DNA of 13,179 nucleotides. Origin: JAFARZ01 sp035651595 (GTDB lineage Bacteria > Actinomycetota > Actinomycetes > Streptosporangiales > Streptosporangiaceae). The stretch spans positions 1 to 13,179 of the forward strand of contig DASRFJ010000166.1 in the NCBI GenBank assembly GCA_035651595.1. The letters are read 5' to 3'. Shown in pieces: positions 1 through 6,619 of the stretch. The translations under genes and the position numbers were made by a program. The notes below the pieces were generated by a model. It did no database searches, had not been told where the DNA came from, and worked only from the letters and a program-made list of their open reading frames with translations. The number at the start of each line of letters is the position of its first letter. Within the stretch, counting starts at the first letter, position 1.

Positions 1-1185
1 GAGGAGAAGAACACCGGAAGCAACCTGCCCGCGCAGATCGAGATCTACGCCACCGGCGGGGATGAGTACAAGTTCCTCTTCATGGCCAAGGGCGGCGGCT
101 CGGCGAACAAGTCGTTCCTGTACCAGGAGACCAAGGCGGTGCTCAACCCGGCGCGGATGCTGAGCTTCCTCGAGGAGAAGATCCGCTCGCTGGGCACCGC
201 GGCCTGCCCGCCCTACCACCTGGCCATCGTGGTCGGCGGCACCAGCGCCGAGTTCGCGCTGAAGACGGCCAAGTACGCGTCGGCGAAGTACCTGGACGGG
301 CTGCCGGCTTCGGGATCGGCTGCCGGGCACGGGTTCCGGGACCTTGAGCTCGAGGCGGCCGTGCTGGATATAACCCGAAAAATCGGGATCGGTGCGCAAT
401 TCGGCGGGAAGTACTTCTGCCACGACGTGCGCGTGGTGCGGCTGCCGCGGCACGGGGCGTCGTGTCCGGTCGCGATCGCGGTGTCCTGCTCCGCGGACCG
501 GCAGGCAGTCGGCAAGATCACCGCGGACGGCGTGTTCCTGGAGAAGCTGGAGACCGACCCGGCGCAGTACCTGCCGGATCCTGGTGCGGAAGAGGCATCG
601 GGGGAGGTTGTCGCGATCGACCTCAACCGGCCGATGGCGGAGATTCGCGCCGAATTGTCCCGGTATCCGATCCGCACCCGGGTGGCGCTGACCGGTCCGC
701 TGGTCGTCGCCAGGGACATCGCCCACGCCAAGATCGCCGAACGGCTGGACGCGGGCGAGCCGATGCCCGCGTACCTGCGGGACCATCCGGTGTACTACGC
801 GGGACCGGCAAAGACGCCGGCCGGGTACGCGTCCGGATCGTTCGGGCCGACGACGGCGGGGCGGATGGACTCCTACGTGGCGCGGTTCCAGGCGGCCGGC
901 GGGTCGCTGGTGATGCTGGCCAAGGGGAACCGGTCCGGTGCGGTGACGGAGGCCTGCCAGAAGCACGGCGGGTTCTACCTTGGGTCGATCGGTGGCGCGG
1001 CCGCGCGGCTCGCTTCGGACTGTATTACCTCGGTGTCCGTGCTCGAGTACCCGGAACTCGGCATGGAGGCGGTGTGGCGGATCGAGGTGAAGGACTTCCC
1101 CGCGTTCATCGTCGTGGACGACAAGGGGAACGACTTCTTCGCGGACACTACCGGACCGCTGCTGTCGATCGGATCGAAGCCGTGA
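1..1185 (+). CDS. Class I fumarate hydratase ([4Fe-4S] type), C-terminal part
   Basis: Reversible hydration of fumarate to L-malate in the TCA cycle, cytoplasmic. The frame is open from base 1, so the 5' end lies outside the window; the first in-frame ATG (82) is internal to the conserved run YKFLFMAKGGGSANK. The 394 residues seen align, from memory, with E. coli FumA from about residue 156 to its end (548 aa), so roughly 150 residues are missing. Visible landmarks are NLPAQIEIYA, GTAACPPYH (Cys69 of the fragment, equivalent to FumA Cys224), RHGASCPV (Cys155, equivalent to Cys318), AKTPAGYASGSFGPTTAGRMDSY and KHGGFYLGSIGG. Two of the three cluster cysteines are therefore present; the third (CQDTG motif) would be upstream. 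The stop TGA overlaps the GTG start of the class II fumarase by four bases, which suggests translational coupling. Class I enzymes are oxygen- and iron-sensitive (family knowledge). Confidence 0.95.
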   Translation, partial: EEKNTGSNLPAQIEIYATGGDEYKFLFMAKGGGSANKSFLYQETKAVLNPARMLSFLEEKIRSLGTAACPPYHLAIVVGGTSAEFALKTAKYASAKYLDGLPASGSAAGHGFRDLELEAAVLDITRKIGIGAQFGGKYFCHDVRVVRLPRHGASCPVAIAVSCSADRQAVGKITADGVFLEKLETDPAQYLPDPGAEEASGEVVAIDLNRPMAEIRAELSRYPIRTRVALTGPLVVARDIAHAKIAERLDAGEPMPAYLRDHPVYYAGPAKTPAGYASGSFGPTTAGRMDSYVARFQAAGGSLVMLAKGNRSGAVTEACQKHGGFYLGSIGGAAARLASDCITSVSVLEYPELGMEAVWRIEVKDFPAFIVVDDKGNDFFADTTGPLLSIGSKP

Positions 1186-2576
1186 GGACCGAGCACGATT
1201 CCATGGGGCCGGTCGAGGTGCCGGACGACGCGCTGTGGGGTGCCCAGACCCAGCGGGCGGTGACGAACTTCCCGGTGTCCGGGGAGCGGATCGGGCGGGA
1301 CATGATCGGGGCGCTCGCCTCGTTGAAGGGCGCGGCGGCTGTCGTGAACGGGTCGCTGGGGGTGCTCGATCTCGACATGGCGGCCGCGATCCACGACGCG
1401 GCCGTGGCGGTGGCGGCGGGCGAGCACGACGACCAGTTCCCGATCGACGTGTTCCAGACCGGGTCGGGTACCTCGTCGAACATGAACGCCAACGAGGTGA
1501 TCGCATCGCTGGCTCGTACGCGGCTGGGGCGACCGGTGCATCCGAACGATCACGTCAACGCGTCGCAGTCGTCGAACGACGTGTTCCCTTCGGCCATTCA
1601 CCTGGCGGCGACGCGGTTGGTGGTGCGGTCTGTGGTGCCGGCGTTGTCGGAGCTGGCTGCCGCTTTCGAGGCGAAGGCGGCGGAGTTCGCGTCGGTGGTC
1701 AAGGTCGGCCGGACCCACCTGATGGACGCGGTGCCGGTGACGCTGGGCCAGGAATTCGGCGGGTACGCGGCGGCGGTGCGGCTGGGTGTGTCGCGGCTTT
1801 CCGATGCGCTGCCGCGGCTCGGTGCGCTACCGCTCGGCGGGACCGCGGTGGGAACCGGGCTGAACGCGCCGCCAGGTTTCGCTGCCTCGGTGATCGCGAA
1901 ACTGGCCGCCGACATGTCGCTGCCGTTGACCGAGGCGGCGAACCACTTCGAGGCGGCGGGGTCGCGGGATGCGCTGGTCGAGGCCAGCGGGGTGCTGCGG
2001 GTCGTGGCGGTGTCGCTGTTCAAGATCTGCAACGACCTGCGGTGGATGGGATCCGGGCCGGTCGCCGGGCTCGGCGAGATCGCCATCCCCGACCTCCAGC
2101 CGGGCTCGTCGATCATGCCCGGGAAGGTCAACCCGGTCATCTGCGAGGCGGTCTGCCAGGTGTGCACGCAGGTCATCGGGAACGACGCGGCGGTGGCGTT
2201 CGGCGGCGCGGCGGGGAACTTCGAGCTGAACGTCATGCTGCCGGTCATCGGGCGGAACCTGCTGTCGTCGCTGCGGCTGCTGTCGGCGGTGGTGCCGCTG
2301 CTCGCTGCGCGTTGCGTGGCGGGGATCTCTGCCTTCGCGGACAGAACGCGGCGGCTGGCGGAGTCCTCGCCGGTGATCGTGACCGCGCTGAACCGCTACA
2401 TCGGCTACGAGGCCGCGGCCGATGTGGCGCATGAGGCGCTTGCTTCGGGCGAGACGATCAGGTCCGTGGTCATCGCGCGCGGCTACGTGGCGCGAGGCGA
2501 GATAACCCTTGAGGCGCTTGATGCGGCGCTCGACGTACTCTCGATGACTGCCAGCACACAATCTGGTGACGCTTAA
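1182..2576 (+). CDS. fumC: Class II fumarate hydratase (fumarase C)
   Basis: Iron-independent tetrameric fumarase of the aspartase/fumarase superfamily, doing the same reaction as the upstream class I enzyme. The product is 464 aa, close to E. coli FumC (467). The GTG at 1182 is chosen because the resulting N-terminus VRTEHDSMGPVEVP matches the family pattern (E. coli TVRSEKDSMG) and overlaps the previous stop as GTGA; the ATG at 1203 would cut off this conserved piece. Motifs in order are WGAQTQRAV, TGSGTSSNMNANEV, HPNDHVNASQSSNDVFPSA, GRTHLMDA (His179, the active-site His), GGTAVGTGLN and the signature loop GSSIMPGKVNP (Ser310 as the catalytic serine equivalent). All are intact, so the gene should be active. 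An open frame continues far upstream of 1182 but is only the shadow of the class I gene. No own promoter is visible and co-transcription is likely. Confidence 0.96.
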   Translation: MRTEHDSMGPVEVPDDALWGAQTQRAVTNFPVSGERIGRDMIGALASLKGAAAVVNGSLGVLDLDMAAAIHDAAVAVAAGEHDDQFPIDVFQTGSGTSSNMNANEVIASLARTRLGRPVHPNDHVNASQSSNDVFPSAIHLAATRLVVRSVVPALSELAAAFEAKAAEFASVVKVGRTHLMDAVPVTLGQEFGGYAAAVRLGVSRLSDALPRLGALPLGGTAVGTGLNAPPGFAASVIAKLAADMSLPLTEAANHFEAAGSRDALVEASGVLRVVAVSLFKICNDLRWMGSGPVAGLGEIAIPDLQPGSSIMPGKVNPVICEAVCQVCTQVIGNDAAVAFGGAAGNFELNVMLPVIGRNLLSSLRLLSAVVPLLAARCVAGISAFADRTRRLAESSPVIVTALNRYIGYEAAADVAHEALASGETIRSVVIARGYVARGEITLEALDAALDVLSMTASTQSGDA

Positions 2577-2620
2577 TCAATGCTTAGCGGCCCGCCAGAG
2601 ACCTTTCAGCGAACACCGTG

Positions 2621-2626
2621 TATGGT
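2621..2626 (+). promoter_or_regulatory. -10 element of a probable leaderless promoter for the kinase
   Basis: TATGGT fits the actinobacterial -10 pattern TANNNT and lies exactly six bases before the ATG at 2633, so transcription would begin at or next to the start codon. No ribosome binding site is visible upstream of 2633. A -35 match is weak: GAGACC at 2598-2603, with a 17-base spacer. The same -10-to-ATG distance occurs at the helicase gene (6864/6876). Confidence 0.45.
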
Positions 2627-2632
2627 CCGGCT

Positions 2633-4684
2633 ATGCGGGATTTGGCGGATACGGGCCGAGTTATCGCCGGCCGCTACCGCCTGGAGTCACCTGTTGGACG
2701 TGGCGCCATGGGGGTCGTCTGGCGTGCCCGCGACGAGCTGCTTGACCGTGACGTCGCCGTCAAGGAAGTCCAGATCGCCGAGACGCTCACGGCGGACGAA
2801 CGCGACAACGCCTATCAGCGGACGCTGCGTGAGGCCAAGACCGCGGCGCGGCTGTCGCACCCGGCCGTGGTGTCGGTCTTCGACGTGGCCAACGACGGCG
2901 GGCGGCCGTGGATCGTGATGGAGCTGGTCAACGCCCGGTCGCTGGACCAGGTGCTGATCTCGGACGGTCCGCTGTCGCCGCGGCAGACCGCGGAGATCGG
3001 CCGGCAGCTGCTGTCCGCGCTGTCCGTGGCGCACGGCGCGGGCGTGCTGCACCGCGACGTGAAGCCGTCCAACGTGCTGCTCGGTACCGACGGGCGGGCG
3101 GTGCTGACCGACTTCGGCATCGCGACGTTCCAGGGAGATCCGAAGCTGACCCAGACCGGCATGGTCATGGGCTCGCCGGGGTTCACCGCGCCGGAGCGGA
3201 TCAGGGGCGGCGAGGCGACGCCGGCCTCGGACCTGTGGTCGCTGGGCGCGACGCTGTACGCCGCGGTGGAGGGGCACGGGCCGTACGAGTCGCGCGGCGG
3301 CGCGATCACGACGATGTCCGCCATCATCAACGAGGACGCGCCGGACGCGCCCGCGGCCGGGTCGCTGGCCAGGGTCATCGAGGCGCTGCTGCGCCGGGAA
3401 CCTTCGGCGCGGCCGGACGCCGTCACCGCGTCGCGGATGATCTCCGACGCGCTGCCCCTGCTCGCCGAGCAGCCGCGGGGCAGCGCGGGTTACTCGCCGA
3501 CCGCGCTATCCGTGGCGCCGTCGCACGGACCGGCCGCGGCGGCTTCGATGGACGCGGCGCCAGGCCCGGCACCTGTACCTGCACCTAATCCAGGCGCTGC
3601 AGCGGAGGCTGCGGCGGCGGGCGCAGCAGGAGCAGCGGCGGGCGCGGGCGCGGCGATGGGTGAGGCGGCGCTCGCGGATACGTCACTGGATTCGCATGGG
3701 CGGTCCGCGGGCAGCGCCGAGCCCACCACGTCACAGAACGCGCCGTGGGGCGGCTCCGCGTGGTCTTCGGGTACGACCGTGCAGCCTGACTTCGACGAGG
3801 TGCCGGCCTCCCGGTTCCCCACTCCCCCCGCGCCAGACTTTTCGTCCTGGTACGACAACCGGCCGCTCAGCCGCACCTCCGCGGGGTACGAACAGCAGCC
3901 GAGCCCGGCCGCCACGGCATGGCCGCAGCAAGAGCAGCCCTCCCGCGGAACCTGGGGAACCCAGCAGCAGCGCCGACGGGGATCCGGGCTGCGCTGGAAG
4001 CTGGCGCTGGCGGCACTGCTGGTCATCGGGGCGGGCGCCGGCGCGGCCACCGTGATGGCGCTGCGGCACCACAACGCGGCGAGCACCGGCGGCTCGCCGC
4101 CAGCCACCCAGGGACCGACGACCGGGACGAGCACCGGCGCGGCGGCCAACCCGGCCTCCATCAACCAGTCCATCGACCAACCGGAGTCGGCCACCGGAGC
4201 GCTGCCGTCGGGTTTCCAGGCGTATTCGCTGCCGGGCAACACGGCGGGTACCACGGCGGGCTTCCAGATCGCGTACCCGAATAGCTGGAGCGTGACGCGG
4301 CCGACGGCCGTCCGGACCAAGTTCCAGGATCCGGCGATGAACGCGTACCTGCTGGTCGACATGACGCGGCACACGTATCCGAACGACATGCTCGCCGAGG
4401 CCAGGTACATCGAGCGGCAGTCGTTGGCGAAGGGCGCCTTTCCCGGTTACCAGCGGATCGAGATGGCCAAGCTCAACATCCGGGGCCGGCCGGGTGCCTA
4501 CTGGAAATTCCAGTGGAACGACAACGGGACCGTGCAGGAAGTGCTCGACCTGATGTACGTCGCGAACACCTCGGCGGGCCCGCAGTCCTACGCGCTCTAC
4601 TTCACCGCGCCCAAGGAGCAGTGGAACGCCCTGCACGTGGACTTCGACCCCGAGGCGCAGACGTTCGCGACACTGCCATCCTGA
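2633..4684 (+). CDS. Transmembrane serine/threonine protein kinase (Hanks type) with PsbP/DUF-like outer domain
   Basis: A 683-residue sensor kinase that phosphorylates Ser/Thr on target proteins. Kinase domain at about residues 13-270: glycine loop GRGAMG (22-27), VAVK with Lys44, helix-C Glu67, catalytic HRDVKPSN (140-147), DFG (160-162), APE (186-188) and SDLWSLG near 200. All catalytic residues are intact. A Pro/Ala/Gly/Ser-rich linker of about 180 residues follows, then basic RRRGSGLRWK and one membrane helix at about 457-478. The outer part (about 200 aa) has no PASTA repeats and no cysteines. It contains FQIAYPNSWSV and later a Tyr/Trp-rich strand-like stretch, reminiscent of small PsbP/Mog1-like domains seen on actinobacterial kinases (inference). 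Start choice: ATG 2633 is favoured by the leaderless -10; an in-frame GTG at 2618 would add five residues. The gene ends at a hairpin before convergent genes. No substrate can be named. Confidence 0.93.
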   Translation: MRDLADTGRVIAGRYRLESPVGRGAMGVVWRARDELLDRDVAVKEVQIAETLTADERDNAYQRTLREAKTAARLSHPAVVSVFDVANDGGRPWIVMELVNARSLDQVLISDGPLSPRQTAEIGRQLLSALSVAHGAGVLHRDVKPSNVLLGTDGRAVLTDFGIATFQGDPKLTQTGMVMGSPGFTAPERIRGGEATPASDLWSLGATLYAAVEGHGPYESRGGAITTMSAIINEDAPDAPAAGSLARVIEALLRREPSARPDAVTASRMISDALPLLAEQPRGSAGYSPTALSVAPSHGPAAAASMDAAPGPAPVPAPNPGAAAEAAAAGAAGAAAGAGAAMGEAALADTSLDSHGRSAGSAEPTTSQNAPWGGSAWSSGTTVQPDFDEVPASRFPTPPAPDFSSWYDNRPLSRTSAGYEQQPSPAATAWPQQEQPSRGTWGTQQQRRRGSGLRWKLALAALLVIGAGAGAATVMALRHHNAASTGGSPPATQGPTTGTSTGAAANPASINQSIDQPESATGALPSGFQAYSLPGNTAGTTAGFQIAYPNSWSVTRPTAVRTKFQDPAMNAYLLVDMTRHTYPNDMLAEARYIERQSLAKGAFPGYQRIEMAKLNIRGRPGAYWKFQWNDNGTVQEVLDLMYVANTSAGPQSYALYFTAPKEQWNALHVDFDPEAQTFATLPS

Positions 4685-4691
4685 CAACCGG

Positions 4692-4725
4692 GAGGCGACG
4701 CTCCGGACTGCTGGAGCGCCGCCTC
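4692..4725. terminator. Hairpin terminator between convergent genes
   Basis: Arms GAGGCGACGCTCC (4692-4704) and GGAGCGCCGCCTC (4713-4725) pair over 13 positions with a single A/C mismatch and an eight-base loop. The hairpin begins seven bases after the kinase stop and lies between that gene and the stop of the minus-strand muralytic gene at 4755. There is no clear U-tract on either side, as is usual in actinomycetes, so it may serve both directions. Confidence 0.7.
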
Positions 4726-4754
4726 GCCGATCGGCCGGCCTGGTACCGGGGGGG

Positions 4755-5507
4755 TTAGTACCAGCCGTCCGCTTCCTCGTGGCCCCAGGCGCCGCATGGC
4801 GAACCGTAGACCCGCTGGATGTATCCCAGGCCCCACTTGATCTGCGTGGCGGCACTGGTCTGCCAGTCGGCGCCGGCGCTGGCCATCTTCCCGCCCGGCA
4901 GCGCCTGCGGGATGCCGAACGCGCCGGAGCCGGCGTTGTACGCGCTCACTTCCCAGCCGCTCTCCCGTTGCCACAGCGGCCCGAGACAGGACATCTGGCC
5001 GCTGGACCAGCCGAACTGGCTCAGCATCGCCGCCGCGATCTGCTGGGGAGTGCCGGAGTTTTCCGCGGCCGTGAGCTGCTGCTTCTGCTGTGCGGCCTTG
5101 GCAGCCGCGGCTCTGGCCGCGGCTCTTGCGGCGGCTCTTGCGGCGGCTTTGGCGGCGGCGACCTTGGCGGCGGCGGCCTGCTGCGCCTTCGCGGCGGCCG
5201 CTTTCTGCGCGGCCGCCTGCTGCTCGATGGCCGCCTGCACGCCAGCGGCGGTCGCGATCTTCTCGGCCCGCAGCGCGACATCGCGCATGCTGTGCTGGGT
5301 GGCCGCCGCGGCGTGTGCCTGGGTGAGGCCGGTGAGCTTGGCGTCGGCCGCGACTGCGCTGCCGCCCGGCCAGGCAACGGCCGTCGCCGTCGCCGCGGAA
5401 CCGATCGTGAACGCGCCGGCCGTGACGATGACCGCTAGCCTCGTTCTGCGATTGGGATGGACATACCGGTGCCGTGACAAGGGGGCCCTTCGGTTACGCG
5501 GTGTCAC
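4755..5507 (-). CDS. Secreted transglycosylase SLT-like (muralytic) protein A
   Basis: Predicted exported peptidoglycan-cleaving protein of 250 aa. The N-terminus has a basic stretch (HPNRRTR) and a hydrophobic segment with a possible signal peptidase site near AVAA. The middle is a strongly Ala/Lys/Arg/Gln-rich, probably helical or coiled-coil region, including an AAAR tandem repeat. The last 100 residues form a small lysozyme-like domain: LWQRESGW with Glu182 as the probable catalytic acid, GAFGIPQALPGGKMASAGADWQT, WGLGYI and a C-terminal tryptophan/tyrosine end. Two cysteines (before LWQRES and in GSPCGAW) recur in paralogue B and could form a disulphide. Start is uncertain: GTG 5507 has GGAG eight bases upstream. 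TTG 5480 also has GAAGGG five bases upstream and gives MSRHR, identical to paralogue B's start. A CRP-type site lies about 196 bp upstream of the TTG. Bond specificity is not known from sequence. Confidence 0.85.
   Translation of the reverse strand: MTPRNRRAPLSRHRYVHPNRRTRLAVIVTAGAFTIGSAATATAVAWPGGSAVAADAKLTGLTQAHAAAATQHSMRDVALRAEKIATAAGVQAAIEQQAAAQKAAAAKAQQAAAAKVAAAKAAARAAARAAARAAAAKAAQQKQQLTAAENSGTPQQIAAAMLSQFGWSSGQMSCLGPLWQRESGWEVSAYNAGSGAFGIPQALPGGKMASAGADWQTSAATQIKWGLGYIQRVYGSPCGAWGHEEADGWY
5110..5157. repeat. Coding 12-bp tandem repeat, four units
   Basis: Four head-to-tail 12-base units (5110-5121, 5122-5133, 5134-5145, 5146-5157). The two middle units, GCTCTTGCGGCG, are identical and the outer two differ by a few bases. 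On the minus strand they encode the Ala-rich AAAR repeat of muralytic protein A. The unit is a multiple of three, so copy number can change without a frameshift. Confidence 0.8.
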
Positions 5508-5668
5508 GCGTTGTGCTCCACCCCTGATCGACTGCTCGGGCAGGATCGGGCGCGTGGACTGGCGCGGGGCAGGGCGCCGGGGCGATCTCGGGTCGCCATC
5601 TCACGGGCGGGGGTGCTGTCGGCTATCAACCATGCCGGACCACAAACAGTGCCCGCGCCCGAATTCCA

Positions 5669-5684
5669 TGTGACCTAGATCACG
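5669..5684. promoter_or_regulatory. CRP/GlxR-type cAMP-receptor binding site
   Basis: TGTGACCTAGATCACG matches the mycobacterial/corynebacterial CRP-GlxR consensus TGTGA-NNTANN-TCACA at every fixed position except the final base. It lies about 196 bp upstream of the TTG and 169 bp upstream of the GTG start of muralytic protein A (minus strand). The M. tuberculosis CRP Rv3676 is known to act on rpfA, another peptidoglycan hydrolase, so cAMP control here is plausible. Confidence 0.65.
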
Positions 5685-5741
5685 GCTACCCGCCCATGAC
5701 CTGCACAGTCTCCGAAAACCCGCGATTTACCTAGAAGTTCA

Positions 5742-5797
5742 TCGCTAAGCGAACAGCCACTTTTCGCGTATGGCGAAACTCACACTGGACGCGAAAC
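5742..5797. repeat. Cluster of short inverted repeats sharing GCGAA
   Basis: TCGCT-A-AGCGA (5742-5752) and TTTCGC-GTATG-GCGAAA (5762-5778) are perfect inverted repeats. A further GCGAAAC stands alone at 5791-5797, a direct copy of 5773-5779. Together they look like a set of related protein-binding half-sites, or small hairpins, 60-110 bp beyond the CRP-type site. Their function is unknown. Confidence 0.5.
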
Positions 5798-5844
5798 CGC
5801 CCCATTATTGCCCTTTGGGTCGGAGACCGGGTGGAAGTCCACTT

Positions 5845-5919
5845 GGCCATTGCGTAATTGCACCGTCACACACGATCGCAATTCCCGAGCAATACGTAGT
5901 TGGGCTGTTACGCATTGCC
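5845..5919. repeat. Nested inverted repeats, possible structured RNA or 3' end of muralytic gene B
   Basis: GGCCATTGCGTAA (5845-5857) pairs imperfectly with TTACGCATTGCC (5908-5919). Inside it, AATTGC (5856-5861) and GCAATT (5878-5883) pair perfectly across a 16-base loop, sharing two bases with the outer arm, so the two foldings compete at that point. This begins about 35 bp after the stop of muralytic gene B. It could belong to its 3' untranslated region, a small RNA, or a binding region. Confidence 0.35.
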
Positions 5920-5953
5920 AAAAAGGCTTGGGAGACCGGCGCGCCCGCAAGGG

Positions 5954-6619
5954 CTAGTAGTAGCCGTTGGCTTCCTCGAAGGCCCAGGCTGAGCAGGGAT
6001 TGCCGTACTGGCCCTTGATGTAGCCCAGGCCCCACCTGATCTGCGTGGCCGGGTTGGTCTGCCAGTCCGCGCCGGCACTGGCCATCTTCAGGCCGGGCAG
6101 CGCCTGCGGGATGCCGAACGCTCCGCTGGCGTTCTCCGCCTGGTAGTTCCAGCTGCTCTCCCGCTGCCACAGGTCGAGCAAGCAGCCGAAGTACGTCGTC
6201 GGGTTGAAGCCGAAGCTGCCCATCATGTTGTACGCGATGGCCTGCGCGGTCTTGGGGTCGGGCGGCGACGAGGGCACGTAGGTGATCCCGGTCGACGTGT
6301 TCGCGCCCGGATTGGCGGCGGCCACCTGGCCGGGCGAGGCGAGCTTCGGCTTGGTCACGACGGTCAGCGTGCCGGCCGCCGCGCTCATCGCGATCAGCTG
6401 CTGCCGTTCTGCCTCCAGCACGGTCATCGCCTGCGAGTTGGGAATCGCCTCGATGGCCGCGGCGCCGGAATTCGAGCTGGGGCGGATCGCATACGCATAG
6501 ACGGCGACGCCGATCACCGCGACCGCGGCGATCACGGCTACCGGGAAGACGATACCGGTACGCCGGATCAGGCCACGTTTCCGCCGAGAACTCCGAGCCC
6601 CAGTCCGGTGGCGCGACAA
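5954..6619 (-). CDS. Membrane-anchored or secreted transglycosylase SLT-like (muralytic) protein B
   Basis: A 221-residue paralogue of the protein at 4755-5507. It starts at TTG 6619 with AAAGGA five bases upstream, giving MSRHR; no better start exists in frame. A basic N-terminus (RRKRGLIRR) precedes one long hydrophobic segment (about residues 22-45) that is either an uncleaved anchor or a signal peptide. A low-complexity stretch of about 80 residues follows, ending in a Pro-rich SSPPDP linker. The C-terminal domain matches paralogue A at about 54 of 72 positions from LWQRES onward, including Glu154 (probable catalytic acid), SGAFGIPQALPG, KMASAGADWQT, WGLGYI and the two shared cysteines. 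The N-terminal regions are unrelated, so the pair probably differs in location or partner rather than in chemistry. The gene is divergent from the helicase gene. Confidence 0.87.
   Translation of the reverse strand: MSRHRTGARSSRRKRGLIRRTGIVFPVAVIAAVAVIGVAVYAYAIRPSSNSGAAAIEAIPNSQAMTVLEAERQQLIAMSAAAGTLTVVTKPKLASPGQVAAANPGANTSTGITYVPSSPPDPKTAQAIAYNMMGSFGFNPTTYFGCLLDLWQRESSWNYQAENASGAFGIPQALPGLKMASAGADWQTNPATQIRWGLGYIKGQYGNPCSAWAFEEANGYY

Larger units (their letters stand above)
5508..5953. other. 446-bp intergenic region between the two muralytic genes
   Basis: No credible coding sequence; the short open frames here lack a family match or a ribosome site. Its centre (about 5640-5930) is visibly less GC-rich than the flanking genes. 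It holds a CRP/GlxR-type site (5669-5684), a group of TTCGC/GCGAA inverted repeats (5742-5797), GTGGAAGTCCAC (5831-5842) and nested inverted repeats (5845-5919). The part nearest gene A, which would be its mRNA leader, is GC-rich with small hairpins such as GGCGC/GCGCC (5561-5578) and GGCGA/TCGCC (5581-5597). I looked for the c-di-AMP (ydaO) riboswitch core often found before such genes and did not find its conserved CAGCTAACCTCGTAGGC-like block. Confidence 0.7.

Noticed and set aside
462..1181. Long open frame running into the class II fumarase from upstream
   Set aside because: It is Gly/Arg-rich shadow of the class I fumarase in another frame; the FumC family N-terminus begins at 1182.
4819..5673. 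Plus-strand open frame of 284 codons opposite muralytic gene A
   Set aside because: Repetitive Ala/Cys-rich translation mirrors the Ala-rich repeat on the other strand; no domain and no ribosome site.
5508..5850. c-di-AMP (ydaO) riboswitch upstream of muralytic gene A
   Set aside because: Minus-strand CTTCCACCCGGTCTCCGAC looks faintly like part of the motif, but the conserved CAGCTAACC...GTAGGC core and the GGGGTGAAT half are absent.
5770..6018. Small plus-strand open frame of 82 codons in the intergenic gap
   Set aside because: No ribosome site, and its 3' half runs antisense into muralytic gene B; no recognisable protein.
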